Below, in pieces: positions 16,452 through 24,803 of a stretch of 64,000 nucleotides of DNA. Under the pieces are notes generated by a model, which was not told the origin of the DNA, did not search any database, and worked only from the letters and a program-made list of their open reading frames with translations. Made by a program: the position numbers and the translations under genes. Position 1 is the first letter of the stretch, and each line of letters starts with the position of its first letter. The stretch lies in assembly GCA_964615375.1 (NCBI GenBank), contig CAZTOW010000029.1:56508-120507 (forward strand), read 5' to 3'. This DNA is from CAZKWG01 sp964615375. Its GTDB lineage: Bacteria > Myxococcota_A > UBA796 > CAZKWG01.

Positions 16452-16916
16452 TCAATGGTGATAGCTGCCGCCCCAGAGCAGGGTGCTGGCCCGGTAGAGC
16501 TGCTCCACCAGCACCACCCGCGCGATCTCGTGGTTCAGGACCATCCGCCCCAGCGCCAGGCGGCGCCAGCTCGCCGCCCGCAGCGCCTCCCCGTGCCCGT
16601 AGGGCCCGCCAATGGCGAAGACCAGCCTCCGGGCGCTCAGGCGCGCCGCCTCCTCGAGCCAGGCGGCGAAGCCCTCGCTGGTGGGGAGCTCGCCGCGCTC
16701 GTCCAGGGTGATGAGGCGGTCCCCCTCCCGCAGGAGGCCGAGCAGGCGGGCGCTCTCCGCGGCGCGCACGGCCTCGACGTCGCCCCGGAAGGGCTCGTTG
16801 TCCACGCGCTCCTCGGAGAAGGGGAGCTGTCGCGGGAGGCGGCGCGCGAAGTCTTCACAGGCAGCGTCCGCCCACGGCGTGCGCCCGCGACCCACGCGCG
16901 CGAGGACGACCTTCAC
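16452..16916 (-). CDS. rlmH: 23S rRNA pseudouridine-1915 N3-methyltransferase RlmH
   Basis: 154 residues, GTG start seven bases after the rsfS stop. A SPOUT methyltransferase: the knot region FAIGGPYGHGEALR binds S-adenosylmethionine, and the C-terminus HEIARVVLVEQLYRASTLLWGGSYHH is the RlmH signature that reaches the target site in helix 69. Length fits the family (about 155). The order rsfS-rlmH is conserved in many bacteria, which supports the call. Confidence 0.95.
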   Translation of the reverse strand: MKVVLARVGRGRTPWADAACEDFARRLPRQLPFSEERVDNEPFRGDVEAVRAAESARLLGLLREGDRLITLDERGELPTSEGFAAWLEEAARLSARRLVFAIGGPYGHGEALRAASWRRLALGRMVLNHEIARVVLVEQLYRASTLLWGGSYHH

Positions 16917-16923
16917 CGCGCGC

Positions 16924-17445
16924 TCAGGGGAGCTGAGCGGCGTACTCCGCGTCGGACGGCGGCGCGGGCGCGGCCAGGCCCAGGGACTCCAGCGAGACGC
17001 GGCCGGCGTCCATCCACAGGCCCTCGAGATCGTAGTAGACGCGCGCCTTCTCCTCGAAGACGTGGACCAGCACGTCGTCGTAGTCCAGCAGCGCCCACTT
17101 CCCGGTCTCCAGGCCCTCGTAGCCCAGCGGCCTGAGCCCGCGCTCCTTGCGCAGGTGCTCGCGGATGTGCGTGGCGATGGCGCGGACGTGCCGCGGGCTG
17201 TTGCCGCTGCACAGCACGAAGTAGTCGCAGAACGAGGTCTTCCCGCCGAGGTCGAGCACGACGACGTCGGTGGCCTTCTTGTCCAGGGCGGCCTCCACGA
17301 GCAGGCGCAGCCGGGCGAGCGGATCGACGGCGGCGGGCTCGCTGGGAGCCGGGCTCACGGGGGCGTTGGTGTCAGTAGACGAAATGGCGATCTCCTGCCA
17401 TGCGGCGCAGTGACGAACGCTAACGCCCGGGTCCGCCGCCTTCAA
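16924..17445 (-). CDS. rsfS: ribosome silencing factor RsfS
   Basis: The core (about residues 40-150) is RsfS/Iojap: KKATDVVVLDLGGKTSFCDYFVLCSGNSPRHVRAIATHI, then YEGLETGKWALLDYDDVLVHVFEEKARVYYDLEGLW. It binds ribosomal protein L14 and blocks subunit joining when nutrients are short. The start is unclear: the listed TTG at 17445 overlaps the upstream stop (TTGA) but has no Shine-Dalgarno; a GTG before SPAPSEP would give a more typical length of about 147 residues; and an ATT codon preceded by AGGAG before SSTDTN is also possible. Neighbours obg, rpmA, rplU and rlmH fit. Confidence 0.92.
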   Translation of the reverse strand: MKAADPGVSVRHCAAWQEIAISSTDTNAPVSPAPSEPAAVDPLARLRLLVEAALDKKATDVVVLDLGGKTSFCDYFVLCSGNSPRHVRAIATHIREHLRKERGLRPLGYEGLETGKWALLDYDDVLVHVFEEKARVYYDLEGLWMDAGRVSLESLGLAAPAPPSDAEYAAQLP

Positions 17446-18185
17446 GGCGACGGAGGATCTGAGGCGCCGTTCGTCGCCTCAGAAGCTCCCCGCGGGACCC
17501 GGATCCCCAGATCCGCGCCGAAGTCCGAGCGCACGAGGCGTAACGTGATCTTGCGCTCCAGGTTGCCCTGGGTCACCACCCCCTCGACCTCGGCCAGCAG
17601 GCGGACGGCGGTGAGCTCATCCAGCCAGACCGTCCCGGAGAGGGAGCGCGGGGTGAACGCGGGCCGCCGCCCCTTCGAGGGCTTCTCCGGCCCCAGCGCC
17701 ACCGTGAAGCGGCGCGCCCAGCGCCCCTCGATGAGCTCACGCCCGGTCTCGGTCAGCTGAACGCGGTCGCCGAAGGGCTCCAGGGCCTCGTCCCAGGTGT
17801 CCCAGGTGTTCTGGAGCTGCACCCGCCAGGTCTCGGCGTCCTCGCGGCGCTCCCAGCGACCGCCGCGGTTGCGCGTCCAGGGGTGCCCGCCCACGACGAT
17901 GACCTCGGTGGAGGGCTCGCCGTTGGTGAGGCGGCGCACGGAGAAGCGGTCCCAGTCCCGCCAGGCGATCTCCACGGCCTGCTCGTGGCCGCCCGCGGAG
18001 GCGCCCGCGCGGGTGTCGGCGCGCGACCAGGTGGCCATGCAGCGGTGGGGCCCGAGCTTCTCCACCGAGGCGAAAATAGCCTCGTCCGCCGCTTCGGGCA
18101 GGGTCATCGTGGGCTGCTCGGGCTCCTCGGAGCAGCCCTTGCAGGCGACGAGCAGGAGCAGGAGGGTCGCGGGCGGGCGAATCAC
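17442..18185 (-). CDS. hypothetical lipoprotein
   Basis: 247 residues, signal peptide with lipobox LVAC (C15) followed by KGCSEEPEQP. The mature part has alternating beta strands with Trp-rich turns (EIAWRDWDRFSVRRL, VVGGHPWTRNRGGRWERR, GTVWLDELTAVRLLAEVEG). The pattern of a lipoprotein with strands ending in DELTAVRLLAEVEG is loosely like LolA/LolB-type beta barrels that bind lipid, but this is only a resemblance. The gene overlaps both obg (4 bp) and the rsfS start (4 bp), so it is transcribed inside the ribosome-linked operon. Function unknown. Confidence 0.8.
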   Translation of the reverse strand: MIRPPATLLLLLVACKGCSEEPEQPTMTLPEAADEAIFASVEKLGPHRCMATWSRADTRAGASAGGHEQAVEIAWRDWDRFSVRRLTNGEPSTEVIVVGGHPWTRNRGGRWERREDAETWRVQLQNTWDTWDEALEPFGDRVQLTETGRELIEGRWARRFTVALGPEKPSKGRRPAFTPRSLSGTVWLDELTAVRLLAEVEGVVTQGNLERKITLRLVRSDFGADLGIRVPRGASEATNGASDPPSP

Positions 18186-19237
18186 TCCGCGAGCATACCC
18201 TGAAGACGTGTCCAGATCCGGTCCACCAGCGCGCGCACGCCCTGCCCCGTGGCGGACGAGATGACGAGGATCTCCGCGTCGGGGGCGGCGGCCTGCAGCG
18301 CGGCCTGGAGCTCAGCGATGCGCTCGGGCGTGGCGAGGTCGGCCTTGGTGAGCACGATGAGCTCGGGGAGCGCGGCGATCGTGGGGTCGAAGCTCTCCAG
18401 CTCCGCCCGCAGGGCCAGGTAGCGCTCGGCCGGATCGGCGGGCCCGCCCTCCTCCTCGCCGTCGTGCTCGGCCGCGGCGAGGGCGTCTACCTCGGAGAGG
18501 CTCACGAGGTGCAGCAGCAGGCGCGTGCGCAGGAGGTGGCGCAGGAACTGGTGGCCGAGGCCCGCGCCCTCCGCCGCCCCGCGGATCAGGCCGGGGATGT
18601 CGGCGACCACGAAGGCCCCCTCCAGCCCGCGGTCCACGACGCCCAGGCTCGGGGTGAGCGTGGTGAAGGGGTAGTCGGCGATCTTCGGCTTCGCCGCGGA
18701 GATCACGGAGATGAGCGTGGACTTGCCCGCGTTGGGGAAGCCCAGCAGCCCCACGTCCGCCATCAGCCGGAGCTCCAGACGGAGCTGCCGGTCCTCACCC
18801 GGGAAGCCGGGCGTGGTCTGCCGCGGCGTGCGGTTGGTGCTGGTCTTGAAGCGGGTGTTGCCCTGCCCGCCAGCCCCGCCCTTCGCCGCCACCCAGCGCT
18901 GGCCCACCTCGGTCAGGTCCGCGAGCAGCTCGCCGGTGTCGTCGTCGTAGACCTGCGTACCGGCGGGGACCATGACCTCCAGCGCCTCGCCCGAGGCCCC
19001 GGTGCAGTCCGCCCCGCGCCCCGGCTCGCCGTCCTCCGCCCGCCAGAAGGGCCGGCTGCGGAGGTGGAAGAGCGTGTTCACGCCGGAGTCCGCGACGAAG
19101 ATCACGTCGCCGCCGCGCCCCCCGTCGCCACCATCCGGGCCGCCATAGGGCACAAACGCCTCACGGCGGAAAGAGGAGCACCCCTTCCCGCCGTGACCGC
19201 TGATCACGCGAACCGTGACCTCATCGATGAACCGCAT
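18182..19237 (-). CDS. obg: GTPase Obg
   Basis: 351 residues. The glycine-rich OBG fold occupies residues 1-158 (GHGGKGCSSFRREAFVPYGGPDGGDGGRGGDV), followed by the G domain with G1 GFPNAGKST, G2 in DYPFTTLTPSLG, G3 DIPGL and G4 TKAD. It associates with the 50S subunit and links ribosome assembly to stringent response and cell-cycle control. No long acidic C-terminal extension, as is common outside enterics. GGAGG precedes the ATG. It follows rpmA by 46 bp in the classical rplU-rpmA-obg order. Confidence 0.97.
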   Translation of the reverse strand: MRFIDEVTVRVISGHGGKGCSSFRREAFVPYGGPDGGDGGRGGDVIFVADSGVNTLFHLRSRPFWRAEDGEPGRGADCTGASGEALEVMVPAGTQVYDDDTGELLADLTEVGQRWVAAKGGAGGQGNTRFKTSTNRTPRQTTPGFPGEDRQLRLELRLMADVGLLGFPNAGKSTLISVISAAKPKIADYPFTTLTPSLGVVDRGLEGAFVVADIPGLIRGAAEGAGLGHQFLRHLLRTRLLLHLVSLSEVDALAAAEHDGEEEGGPADPAERYLALRAELESFDPTIAALPELIVLTKADLATPERIAELQAALQAAAPDAEILVISSATGQGVRALVDRIWTRLQGMLAE

Positions 19238-19283
19238 CGAGCCCTCCGTTGATACCTGGCGAGGATTCCGGAGGGCGGCGCGA

Positions 19284-19568
19284 TCAGGCCGCGGAGCCGG
19301 TCTCGCCCGCGTCCGTCTCGACCGGGATCACGCTGACGCGCTTGCGGCCGAAGTGCTTGTCGAAGCGCACGGCGCCGTCGCGGAGCGCGAACAGCGTCCA
19401 GTCGCGGCCCGTGCCCACGCCCTCACCGGCGTGGAAGCGGGTGCCGACCTGGCGGACGATGATGTTGCCGGCCTGCGCGAGCTGCCCGTCCGCGACCTTC
19501 ACGCCACGGAATTTCGGCTGAGAGTCGCGGCCGTTACGAGAGCTACCCTGTCCCTTTTTATGTGCCAT
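19284..19568 (-). CDS. rpmA: 50S ribosomal protein L27
   Basis: 94 residues. MAHKKGQGSSRNGRDSQPKF is the canonical L27 N-terminus that reaches the peptidyl transferase centre; the remainder (GNIIVRQVGTRFHAGEGVGTGRDWTLFAL, FDKHFGRKRVSV) follows the family throughout. The N-terminus has no cleavable Firmicutes-type extension. It lies 13 bp after rplU. Confidence 0.98.
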   Translation of the reverse strand: MAHKKGQGSSRNGRDSQPKFRGVKVADGQLAQAGNIIVRQVGTRFHAGEGVGTGRDWTLFALRDGAVRFDKHFGRKRVSVIPVETDAGETGSAA

Positions 19569-19581
19569 GACGAGCTCCGAT

Positions 19582-19914
19582 TCAGGCCGTGATCGAGGTC
19601 ACGCGAAGGGTGGTGTGGCTCGGGCGGAAGCCGTTGAGCACGCGGCTGCGGCGCGTGCGCAGGTAGACGAAGCGGGTGCGCTTCTCGCCCAGGTGATGAT
19701 CGACCACCTCGGCGACGACCGAGGCGCCGGCGACAGTGGGGGCGCCGATCTTGACGCTGTCACCGCCGAGCAGGAGCACCTTGTCCAGCGTCACGCTGCT
19801 GCCGACCTCGGCCTCGAGGCGATCGACCACGATGGTGTCGCCCGTCGACACCTTGAACTGCTTGCCACCCGCGACGACGACGGCGTACGTCGCCCCGCTA
19901 TTGGACTCGACCAT
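19582..19914 (-). CDS. rplU: 50S ribosomal protein L21
   Basis: 110 residues: YAVVVAGGKQFKVSTGDTIVVDRLEAEVGSSVTLDKVLLLGG is the L21 core, and HTTLRVTSI the end. The C-terminal RSRVLNGFRPSHTT replaces the more usual K-R-R-x-x-x-K-x-x-G-H-R-Q pattern but keeps the basic, 23S-binding character. It is first in the rplU-rpmA-obg operon, with its own promoter within the end of the AAA ATPase gene. Confidence 0.95.
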   Translation of the reverse strand: MVESNSGATYAVVVAGGKQFKVSTGDTIVVDRLEAEVGSSVTLDKVLLLGGDSVKIGAPTVAGASVVAEVVDHHLGEKRTRFVYLRTRRSRVLNGFRPSHTTLRVTSITA

Positions 19915-19941
19915 GGGCTTCTCCGAACGAAAGAGCGCACT

Positions 19942-19970
19942 ACCTTAGAGGATCGGAGCGGCCCTGTCAA
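19942..19970 (-). promoter_or_regulatory. sigma-70 promoter of the rplU operon
   Basis: Perfect TTGACA (19970-19965), a 17-bp spacer and TAAGGT (19947-19942) on the minus strand, with an expected start about 20 bases before the rplU ATG. The -35 overlaps the stop region of the upstream AAA ATPase gene. This is one of the clearest housekeeping promoters in the window. Confidence 0.7.
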
Positions 19971-21676
19971 GTGACCCGGGCGCCGAGGGCGCCTCGAAGC
20001 TCGTCGAGCCGGTCGTGGACCTCCTGCACCGGCATCTCCTGGTAGCGCGAGGGGAGCATGCGGCGGGAGGAGGACTCGAAGACGGCCAGCATCTCCATGA
20101 ATTCGAGCATGCGGGTGTCGCGGCTGGGGATGACGTCGCGCGTGGCCTGGGCCAGATCCTCGGCCAGGATCGTGTCACGATCGGCGTCCATGGCCAGCCC
20201 TGCGGCGGCGATGACCACGCTCTCCAGCTCGGCGGGCGAGTAGCCCTGCGTGGCGTGGGCCACCGGCCGGAGATCGGCCCCCTCCGCCAGCTTGAGCTTC
20301 GCCTTCCGCACCACGGCCTCCAGCACGCGCTCACGATCCTCGTCAGCTTCGGGGAAGAAGAAGGGGATCTTGAGGTCCAGGCGGCCGGGGCGCTTGAGAT
20401 CGGTGTCCAGCTTGTCGGGGCGGTTGGTCATCATGAGGATGACGACGCGCCCGCGGTGCCGGGTGTCGCTCATGAATTCCTTGAGGCGGGCGATGACGCG
20501 GCTGGTGGTGCCCCCGTCGTTGTCGCCCGACGACATGGAGCGGTCGGCCTCGTCGATGATGAGGAGCACGTAGCCGAGCCCCTCGACCACCTGCAGGATC
20601 TTCTCCAGGTTGCCCTCGGTGGAGCCCACCCACTTCTCGCGGAAGTTCTTGAACTTCAGGCAGGTGAGCCCGCTCTCGGCGGCGAAGGCCTCGGCGATGA
20701 AGGTCTTGCCGGTGCCCATGGGGCCCACGAAGAGCATGCCCATGGGGACGCGGTTCTGCTGGCCCGCCTTGATCGCGCGGGCCACCCGCTGAAGATCGGC
20801 CTTCAGCCGGTCGTTGCCGCCGACGTGGGAGAAGTTGTGCTCGGGGTCCACGAACTCGACGAGGCCGTGGCACTCCTGCTCGATGATGGACTTCTTCTTC
20901 CGGCTGACGTCCCGGAAGGTGATGGGCTCGCCCGACTGCCGGGCCTGGCGGTAGAGGCCGCGGACCTGGAGCAGCGAGAGCCCGGCCGTGATCTTGGCGA
21001 GCGACTCGGCGCTCATCTCCAGCTTCACGCCCGTGGCGTCGGAGCGCTGGACGAAGCCGTGGCGGGCGCTCTCGTCGGGGAGGCGGAGCTCGACGGGGAC
21101 GATCTGCGCGCTGGCGACCACGCGGCGGTGGACGTCGGAGAGGCGCTCGGTGACCAGCAGCACGAGGTTGTCGGTGCGCAGGAGCGCGGGGTCCTGCGAC
21201 CAGCGCAGCAGGGTGACGAGGTTGCTCTTGTCGGCCGAGCCCATGAACGAGAGCTCACCCATGGGGGCCACGGTCTCGACGTAGTCCAGGACGACGCCGG
21301 CGCGCACGCTGGGGTCGGTGACGAGGTCCTCCAGCACGCCGAGCACATCGTTGGGCTCGGTGGGGAGCGGGCCGAGGGGGGGCTCACCCTTGAGCAGGCG
21401 GCGGGCCTCCACGGCGGCGCGGAAGCGGGCCGCGCCCTGCTTGTCCTGGAACTCCAGGCCCTCGCTGAGGTTGTAGTAGACCAGAATATCCTTGGAGCGC
21501 CCGAGGAAGCGCTCCAGGAACTCCCGCAGCGGGACGTAGCGCACGCTGCCGTCGCTCTCCTCCCAGGGGTAGACGTCGCGCACGTTCCCGTGGAGCAGGA
21601 ACATGCTCGCCTCGCCGGAGAGGTAGCGGTGACGGAGCTCCTCGGCCCAGGGTGGCAGGCTCGGCTCGCGCTTCAT
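19967..21676 (-). CDS. AAA+ ATPase (YcF46/FtsH-like module, no protease)
   Basis: 569 residues. The N-terminal ~290 residues (ASMFLLHGNVRDVYPWE...) form a domain I know only from uncharacterised AAA proteins; it contains DNLVLLVTERLSDVHR, reminiscent of a degenerate NTPase. The AAA core spans about 295-480: Walker A GPMGTGKT (316-323), pore-loop-like FKNFREKWVGSTE, Walker B LLIIDEAD, sensor 1 MMTNRPDKLD and arginine-finger KRPGRLD. There is no HExxH, so it is not a protease. It follows the coiled-coil fibre-like gene by 9 bp. Probably a remodelling ATPase or chaperone for an assembly, perhaps involving the neighbouring protein; that role is inference. Confidence 0.85.
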   Translation of the reverse strand: MKREPSLPPWAEELRHRYLSGEASMFLLHGNVRDVYPWEESDGSVRYVPLREFLERFLGRSKDILVYYNLSEGLEFQDKQGAARFRAAVEARRLLKGEPPLGPLPTEPNDVLGVLEDLVTDPSVRAGVVLDYVETVAPMGELSFMGSADKSNLVTLLRWSQDPALLRTDNLVLLVTERLSDVHRRVVASAQIVPVELRLPDESARHGFVQRSDATGVKLEMSAESLAKITAGLSLLQVRGLYRQARQSGEPITFRDVSRKKKSIIEQECHGLVEFVDPEHNFSHVGGNDRLKADLQRVARAIKAGQQNRVPMGMLFVGPMGTGKTFIAEAFAAESGLTCLKFKNFREKWVGSTEGNLEKILQVVEGLGYVLLIIDEADRSMSSGDNDGGTTSRVIARLKEFMSDTRHRGRVVILMMTNRPDKLDTDLKRPGRLDLKIPFFFPEADEDRERVLEAVVRKAKLKLAEGADLRPVAHATQGYSPAELESVVIAAAGLAMDADRDTILAEDLAQATRDVIPSRDTRMLEFMEMLAVFESSSRRMLPSRYQEMPVQEVHDRLDELRGALGARVT

Positions 21677-21685
21677 GGGGACCCC

Positions 21686-23251
21686 TCAGCGGGGCGCGAT
21701 CAGCACCCGGATGGTGCCCCGCCCCGACTCGAGCCCTTCTAGCGCCTTGCCGAAGATCGCGCCCGCGTCCGCGGCGGGATCCACGCTGGCGCGGCCGTGG
21801 CCGGGCTCGGCCCCGCTGACGAGCGCGTCGCCGGGGCTCACGGGGCCCTCGACGCGGCAGGGCACGACCCCCGCCAGGGCCACGGCGACGTGTCCGTCCC
21901 CCGCGGCGCCGCCGAGGAGGAGTCCGGCTTCTGCGCAGACAACGCCGATCACCCGGCGATCTCCGGGACCGCTGGCGTGGGCGGCCCGACCGTTGGCCTC
22001 CAGCGCGACCACGTCGCCGGGGCTGAGAGCTGCGCCGCCCTTGAAGACCTGGGCCACGCCCGCGCGGGGGAGCACCGCGGCGTCCGCGCTCAGCGGCCCG
22101 TGGACCTCCAGGCCCGCGCGCTGCTCGGCGTTGCCGACGACGACCTCCGCCCCGCCGCGGGCGTTGAGGTGCAGGGGGCCGTCGCGCTTCCCGCTGCCGT
22201 GCCGCCCCTCGACGTGGCGGACCTGGAGCGCGCGCCGCGGGCTGTCCACCAGCAGGTCGCCGCGGAGGTCGATGGCCTCGGTCACGAGGCGGGCCGTGCG
22301 GATCTGGGTCGCCGCCTCGACGCTGGCGATCTCCGCGCTCTTCGCCGCGAGCGTGCCGCCCTGGACGTCGAGCCCGCCTCGCTGGATGACCAGCGCGCCG
22401 TTCATGGTGTCGCCGCTCTTGCGCAGCGCGCCGATCTGCTCAGGTCCGGGGGGAGGGGCCTCGCGCAGGGTCTGGAGCGCGGCGCGGAGCTCGATGAGGG
22501 TGCGATCGGCGTCGGAGATGCGCTGGCTGAGGCCGCGGATGGCCTCGTCGATGGCGCGGAGGCGCTCCTTGCCGGTCTCGCCCTCGCGGGCGCGCAGGTT
22601 GGCGATGAGGTCGGGGGCGCGGTCCTCAAGCAGGTCCATGCGCTCGTTCAGATCGACGATGTCGCCGTCGGGGCCGACGATGTCCTCCAGCTCGTCCTCG
22701 ATGCGGGTGAGCCTGCCCTCCTCGCCGTCGATGGCCTCCAGGCGCAGCACGATCTGCTCGAGCTGCCCGCCGCGTACGCCGGAGCCGCCCTCTTCCAGCA
22801 CCGACAGCCTGTCGGTGAGCTCCTGCGCCCAGTCCCGAAGCCCGCCCTCCCGCCGCGCGCCGCGCGCCGCGCCGAGCGAGGCCAGCGTCGCCTCGATCTG
22901 CTGAACCCGGGTCTCGACCTGCTGCACGGTGTCGGCCAGGCAGATGAGCTGCCCGAGCACCGGGACGCGGGAGGAGTGCTCATCCGAGCGCTTCCCGCCG
23001 GCGACCACGCGCACCGAGAGCCAGCGGGGCCCGGCGGTGAACAGCGAGGCGCTCAGGCTCGCCTTCTGCCCCAGCGTGACGTAGTAGAAGCCCCCGGGCG
23101 CCACCTCGACGCCCTTGAGCGCCTCGGTCCACAGCGCGGCGGCCCCGTCCGCCGAGGCGTGGAGCTGAAACAGGAGATCGTAGCGCCCGGGGTTGGCCGG
23201 TCGCTTGTCCGACCGCGAGAGCCGCCCGTGAAACTCGATGAGGGTATACAT
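21686..23251 (-). CDS. coiled-coil, fibre-like protein
   Basis: 521 residues in three parts. Residues 1-100 (IEFHGRLSRSDKRPANPGRYDLLFQLHA...LWTEALKGVEVAPGGFYYVTLG) match a beta-sandwich seen at the start of bacterial fibre-like surface proteins. Residues about 110-265 are coiled coil (VQQVETRVQQIEATLASL and further heptads). The C-terminal half is rich in beta repeats and ends with GDVVALEANGR..VIGVVC..VALAGVVPCRV, a shape typical of phage-tail-fibre-like C-termini. No signal peptide is seen, although the fibre relatives I know are often secreted. The protein is probably trimeric. It is co-transcribed with the AAA ATPase. Confidence 0.7.
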   Translation of the reverse strand: MYTLIEFHGRLSRSDKRPANPGRYDLLFQLHASADGAAALWTEALKGVEVAPGGFYYVTLGQKASLSASLFTAGPRWLSVRVVAGGKRSDEHSSRVPVLGQLICLADTVQQVETRVQQIEATLASLGAARGARREGGLRDWAQELTDRLSVLEEGGSGVRGGQLEQIVLRLEAIDGEEGRLTRIEDELEDIVGPDGDIVDLNERMDLLEDRAPDLIANLRAREGETGKERLRAIDEAIRGLSQRISDADRTLIELRAALQTLREAPPPGPEQIGALRKSGDTMNGALVIQRGGLDVQGGTLAAKSAEIASVEAATQIRTARLVTEAIDLRGDLLVDSPRRALQVRHVEGRHGSGKRDGPLHLNARGGAEVVVGNAEQRAGLEVHGPLSADAAVLPRAGVAQVFKGGAALSPGDVVALEANGRAAHASGPGDRRVIGVVCAEAGLLLGGAAGDGHVAVALAGVVPCRVEGPVSPGDALVSGAEPGHGRASVDPAADAGAIFGKALEGLESGRGTIRVLIAPR

Positions 23252-23302
23252 CCCGGTCTCATGCCTTGATGGAAATGCCCGGCGAATCCTGCTTCCCTGT
23301 TC

Positions 23303-23331
23303 AGGCTACAAAGGGGTGTCGGCGCTGTCAA
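23303..23331 (-). promoter_or_regulatory. promoter for the fibre-like/AAA pair
   Basis: Perfect TTGACA (23331-23326) with a 17-bp spacer to TAGCCT (23308-23303), a weak -10, about 50 bp before the ATG at 23251. It lies in the 197-bp gap that separates this pair from the FHA gene. Confidence 0.45.
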
Positions 23332-23448
23332 AGGCGCGCCGGCACGCGCTGACCGAGCATGGGGGGCACACGTCAGGTTTCGGCGCAGCGCGGAGGCGAC
23401 GGCGCGGCGCACGTCGTCGGCGCCGCGCGGGGCGAGGCGCGGACGGGC

Positions 23449-24801
23449 TCAGCGACGCGGCGGCGGCGGCTTGGCGCGGGCGACGATGGCCTCGCGCATC
23501 CCCTGGAGGAGGAGCTGCTCACCCGACAGGTAGAGAAGCCGCTCCGCCTCTGCGTTGTGGGGATCCTTCTTCCTCACCTCGTAATAGCCCTTCATGGCGT
23601 CGAGGTATAGCCGCTGATCGAAGAGGCGATGCGCCACCTCCAGCGACTGGGCGACGGCGGGGCTGGGCGGCGGCGGGACCACGACCGGGGCCTGGGGGCG
23701 CTCGATCCCGAGCCGCGTGAGCGCGTCCGGCTGGAGGGCGAGCACGACGAGCCCCACGCTGACCGACAGGCAGAGGAGCGCGAAGCCGACCACGCCCGCG
23801 ACGAGCAAGGTGGAGACCTTGCGGGGGTGGGCGGGCTCCTTCGCCCGGGGCGGGGGCGCGACGACCGGCGGGGGCGCGATGGGTGGCGGCGAGGCCACGA
23901 CCGGCGAGGGGCTGGTGGCTCGGGTCGGGGCGGGCCCCAGGATCAGGGTCGGACCGGCGGGCGCGGGCACAGGCGGCGCGGGCACAGGCGGCGCGGGCAC
24001 AGGCGGCGTGGGCGCGGGCGGCGGGCGCACCGCGGGGCGCATCTCGGTCTTCCCGCTCGAGGAGACCAGGGGTTGCGCGGGAGCGGGCGCTGGGGCGGGT
24101 GCAGGCGCAGGCGCGGGCACAGGAGCGGGAGCGGGTGCAGGCGCGGGCGCGCGGGTGGGCGCGACGTCGGTCTCCTCGAAGGCGAGCTCGGTGACGCCGA
24201 CGCGGATCCGATCTCCGGTCTGGAGGCGGCGCGCGGTGGTCCGATCGCCGTTCACGAAGGTCCCGTTGGCGCTCGCGTCGTCCTTGAGCCACCAGCCGTC
24301 CTCCTTCCAGTAGATCTCCGCCTGCAGGCGGCTGGCGGCGGGGTCGTAGAGCACAATCTCCCGCTGGTTGGAGCGGCCGAGGCTGATGCCCTTCGGGTCG
24401 AGGGTGTACGTGGGCTCCAGCCGCGCGCCGGCGATCGTGACGAGCCGCGCCGGACGGGCCGCGGCCGTAGAGCCCGAGCGCCGCGGGGCCGCCGCCTTGT
24501 TCGCCACGAAGCTGAAGGTCAGCGTGAAGGGATCGATGTAGAGCTGGTCGCCGTCGACGAGGCCGACCTGCTGGATCCGGCTGCCCTTGTGGTAGGTGCC
24601 GTTGCCGCTGCCGAGATCCTCGACGAGGACCCGCTGCTCCTCCACCCGCAGGCGGACGTGCTTCCGGCTCACGCCCATGTCCGGCAGCACGACCTCGTTG
24701 TCCTCGGCGCGCCCGACGTGCGCCTGTCCGAGCTTCAGGGAGAAGGTCCGATCTGGCTGCCCCGACCGCTGGACCAGCGCTTCCACGATGACGTCAGACA
24801 T
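23449..24801 (-). CDS. membrane protein with two N-terminal FHA domains
   Basis: 450 residues. Two forkhead-associated domains: FHA1 about 20-95 (GRAEDNEVVL, SRKHVRL, GSGNGTY) and FHA2 about 130-205 (GRSNQREIVL, SRLQAEI, ASANGTFVN). FHA1 keeps the phosphothreonine-binding Gly-Arg, Ser and Asn residues; in FHA2 the SRLQ segment departs from SRxH. A 120-residue Pro/Ala linker follows, then one TM helix (about 340-363) and a C-terminal ~70-residue TPR-like segment outside. It probably reads Ser/Thr kinase signals at the membrane. It follows the FG-GAP lipoprotein gene by 2 bp. Confidence 0.88.
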   Translation of the reverse strand: MSDVIVEALVQRSGQPDRTFSLKLGQAHVGRAEDNEVVLPDMGVSRKHVRLRVEEQRVLVEDLGSGNGTYHKGSRIQQVGLVDGDQLYIDPFTLTFSFVANKAAAPRRSGSTAAARPARLVTIAGARLEPTYTLDPKGISLGRSNQREIVLYDPAASRLQAEIYWKEDGWWLKDDASANGTFVNGDRTTARRLQTGDRIRVGVTELAFEETDVAPTRAPAPAPAPAPVPAPAPAPAPAPAPAQPLVSSSGKTEMRPAVRPPPAPTPPVPAPPVPAPPVPAPAGPTLILGPAPTRATSPSPVVASPPPIAPPPVVAPPPRAKEPAHPRKVSTLLVAGVVGFALLCLSVSVGLVVLALQPDALTRLGIERPQAPVVVPPPPSPAVAQSLEVAHRLFDQRLYLDAMKGYYEVRKKDPHNAEAERLLYLSGEQLLLQGMREAIVARAKPPPPRR

Positions 24802-24803
24802 CC

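Noticed and set aside
17442..18185. LolA/LolB assignment for the lipoprotein in the obg operon
   Set aside because: Strand pattern is only loosely similar and no diagnostic motif is visible, so it is left as hypothetical.
19967..24801. Extracellular contractile injection system
   Set aside because: A fibre-like protein and an AAA ATPase are present but there is no sheath, tube, baseplate or spike gene in the neighbourhood.
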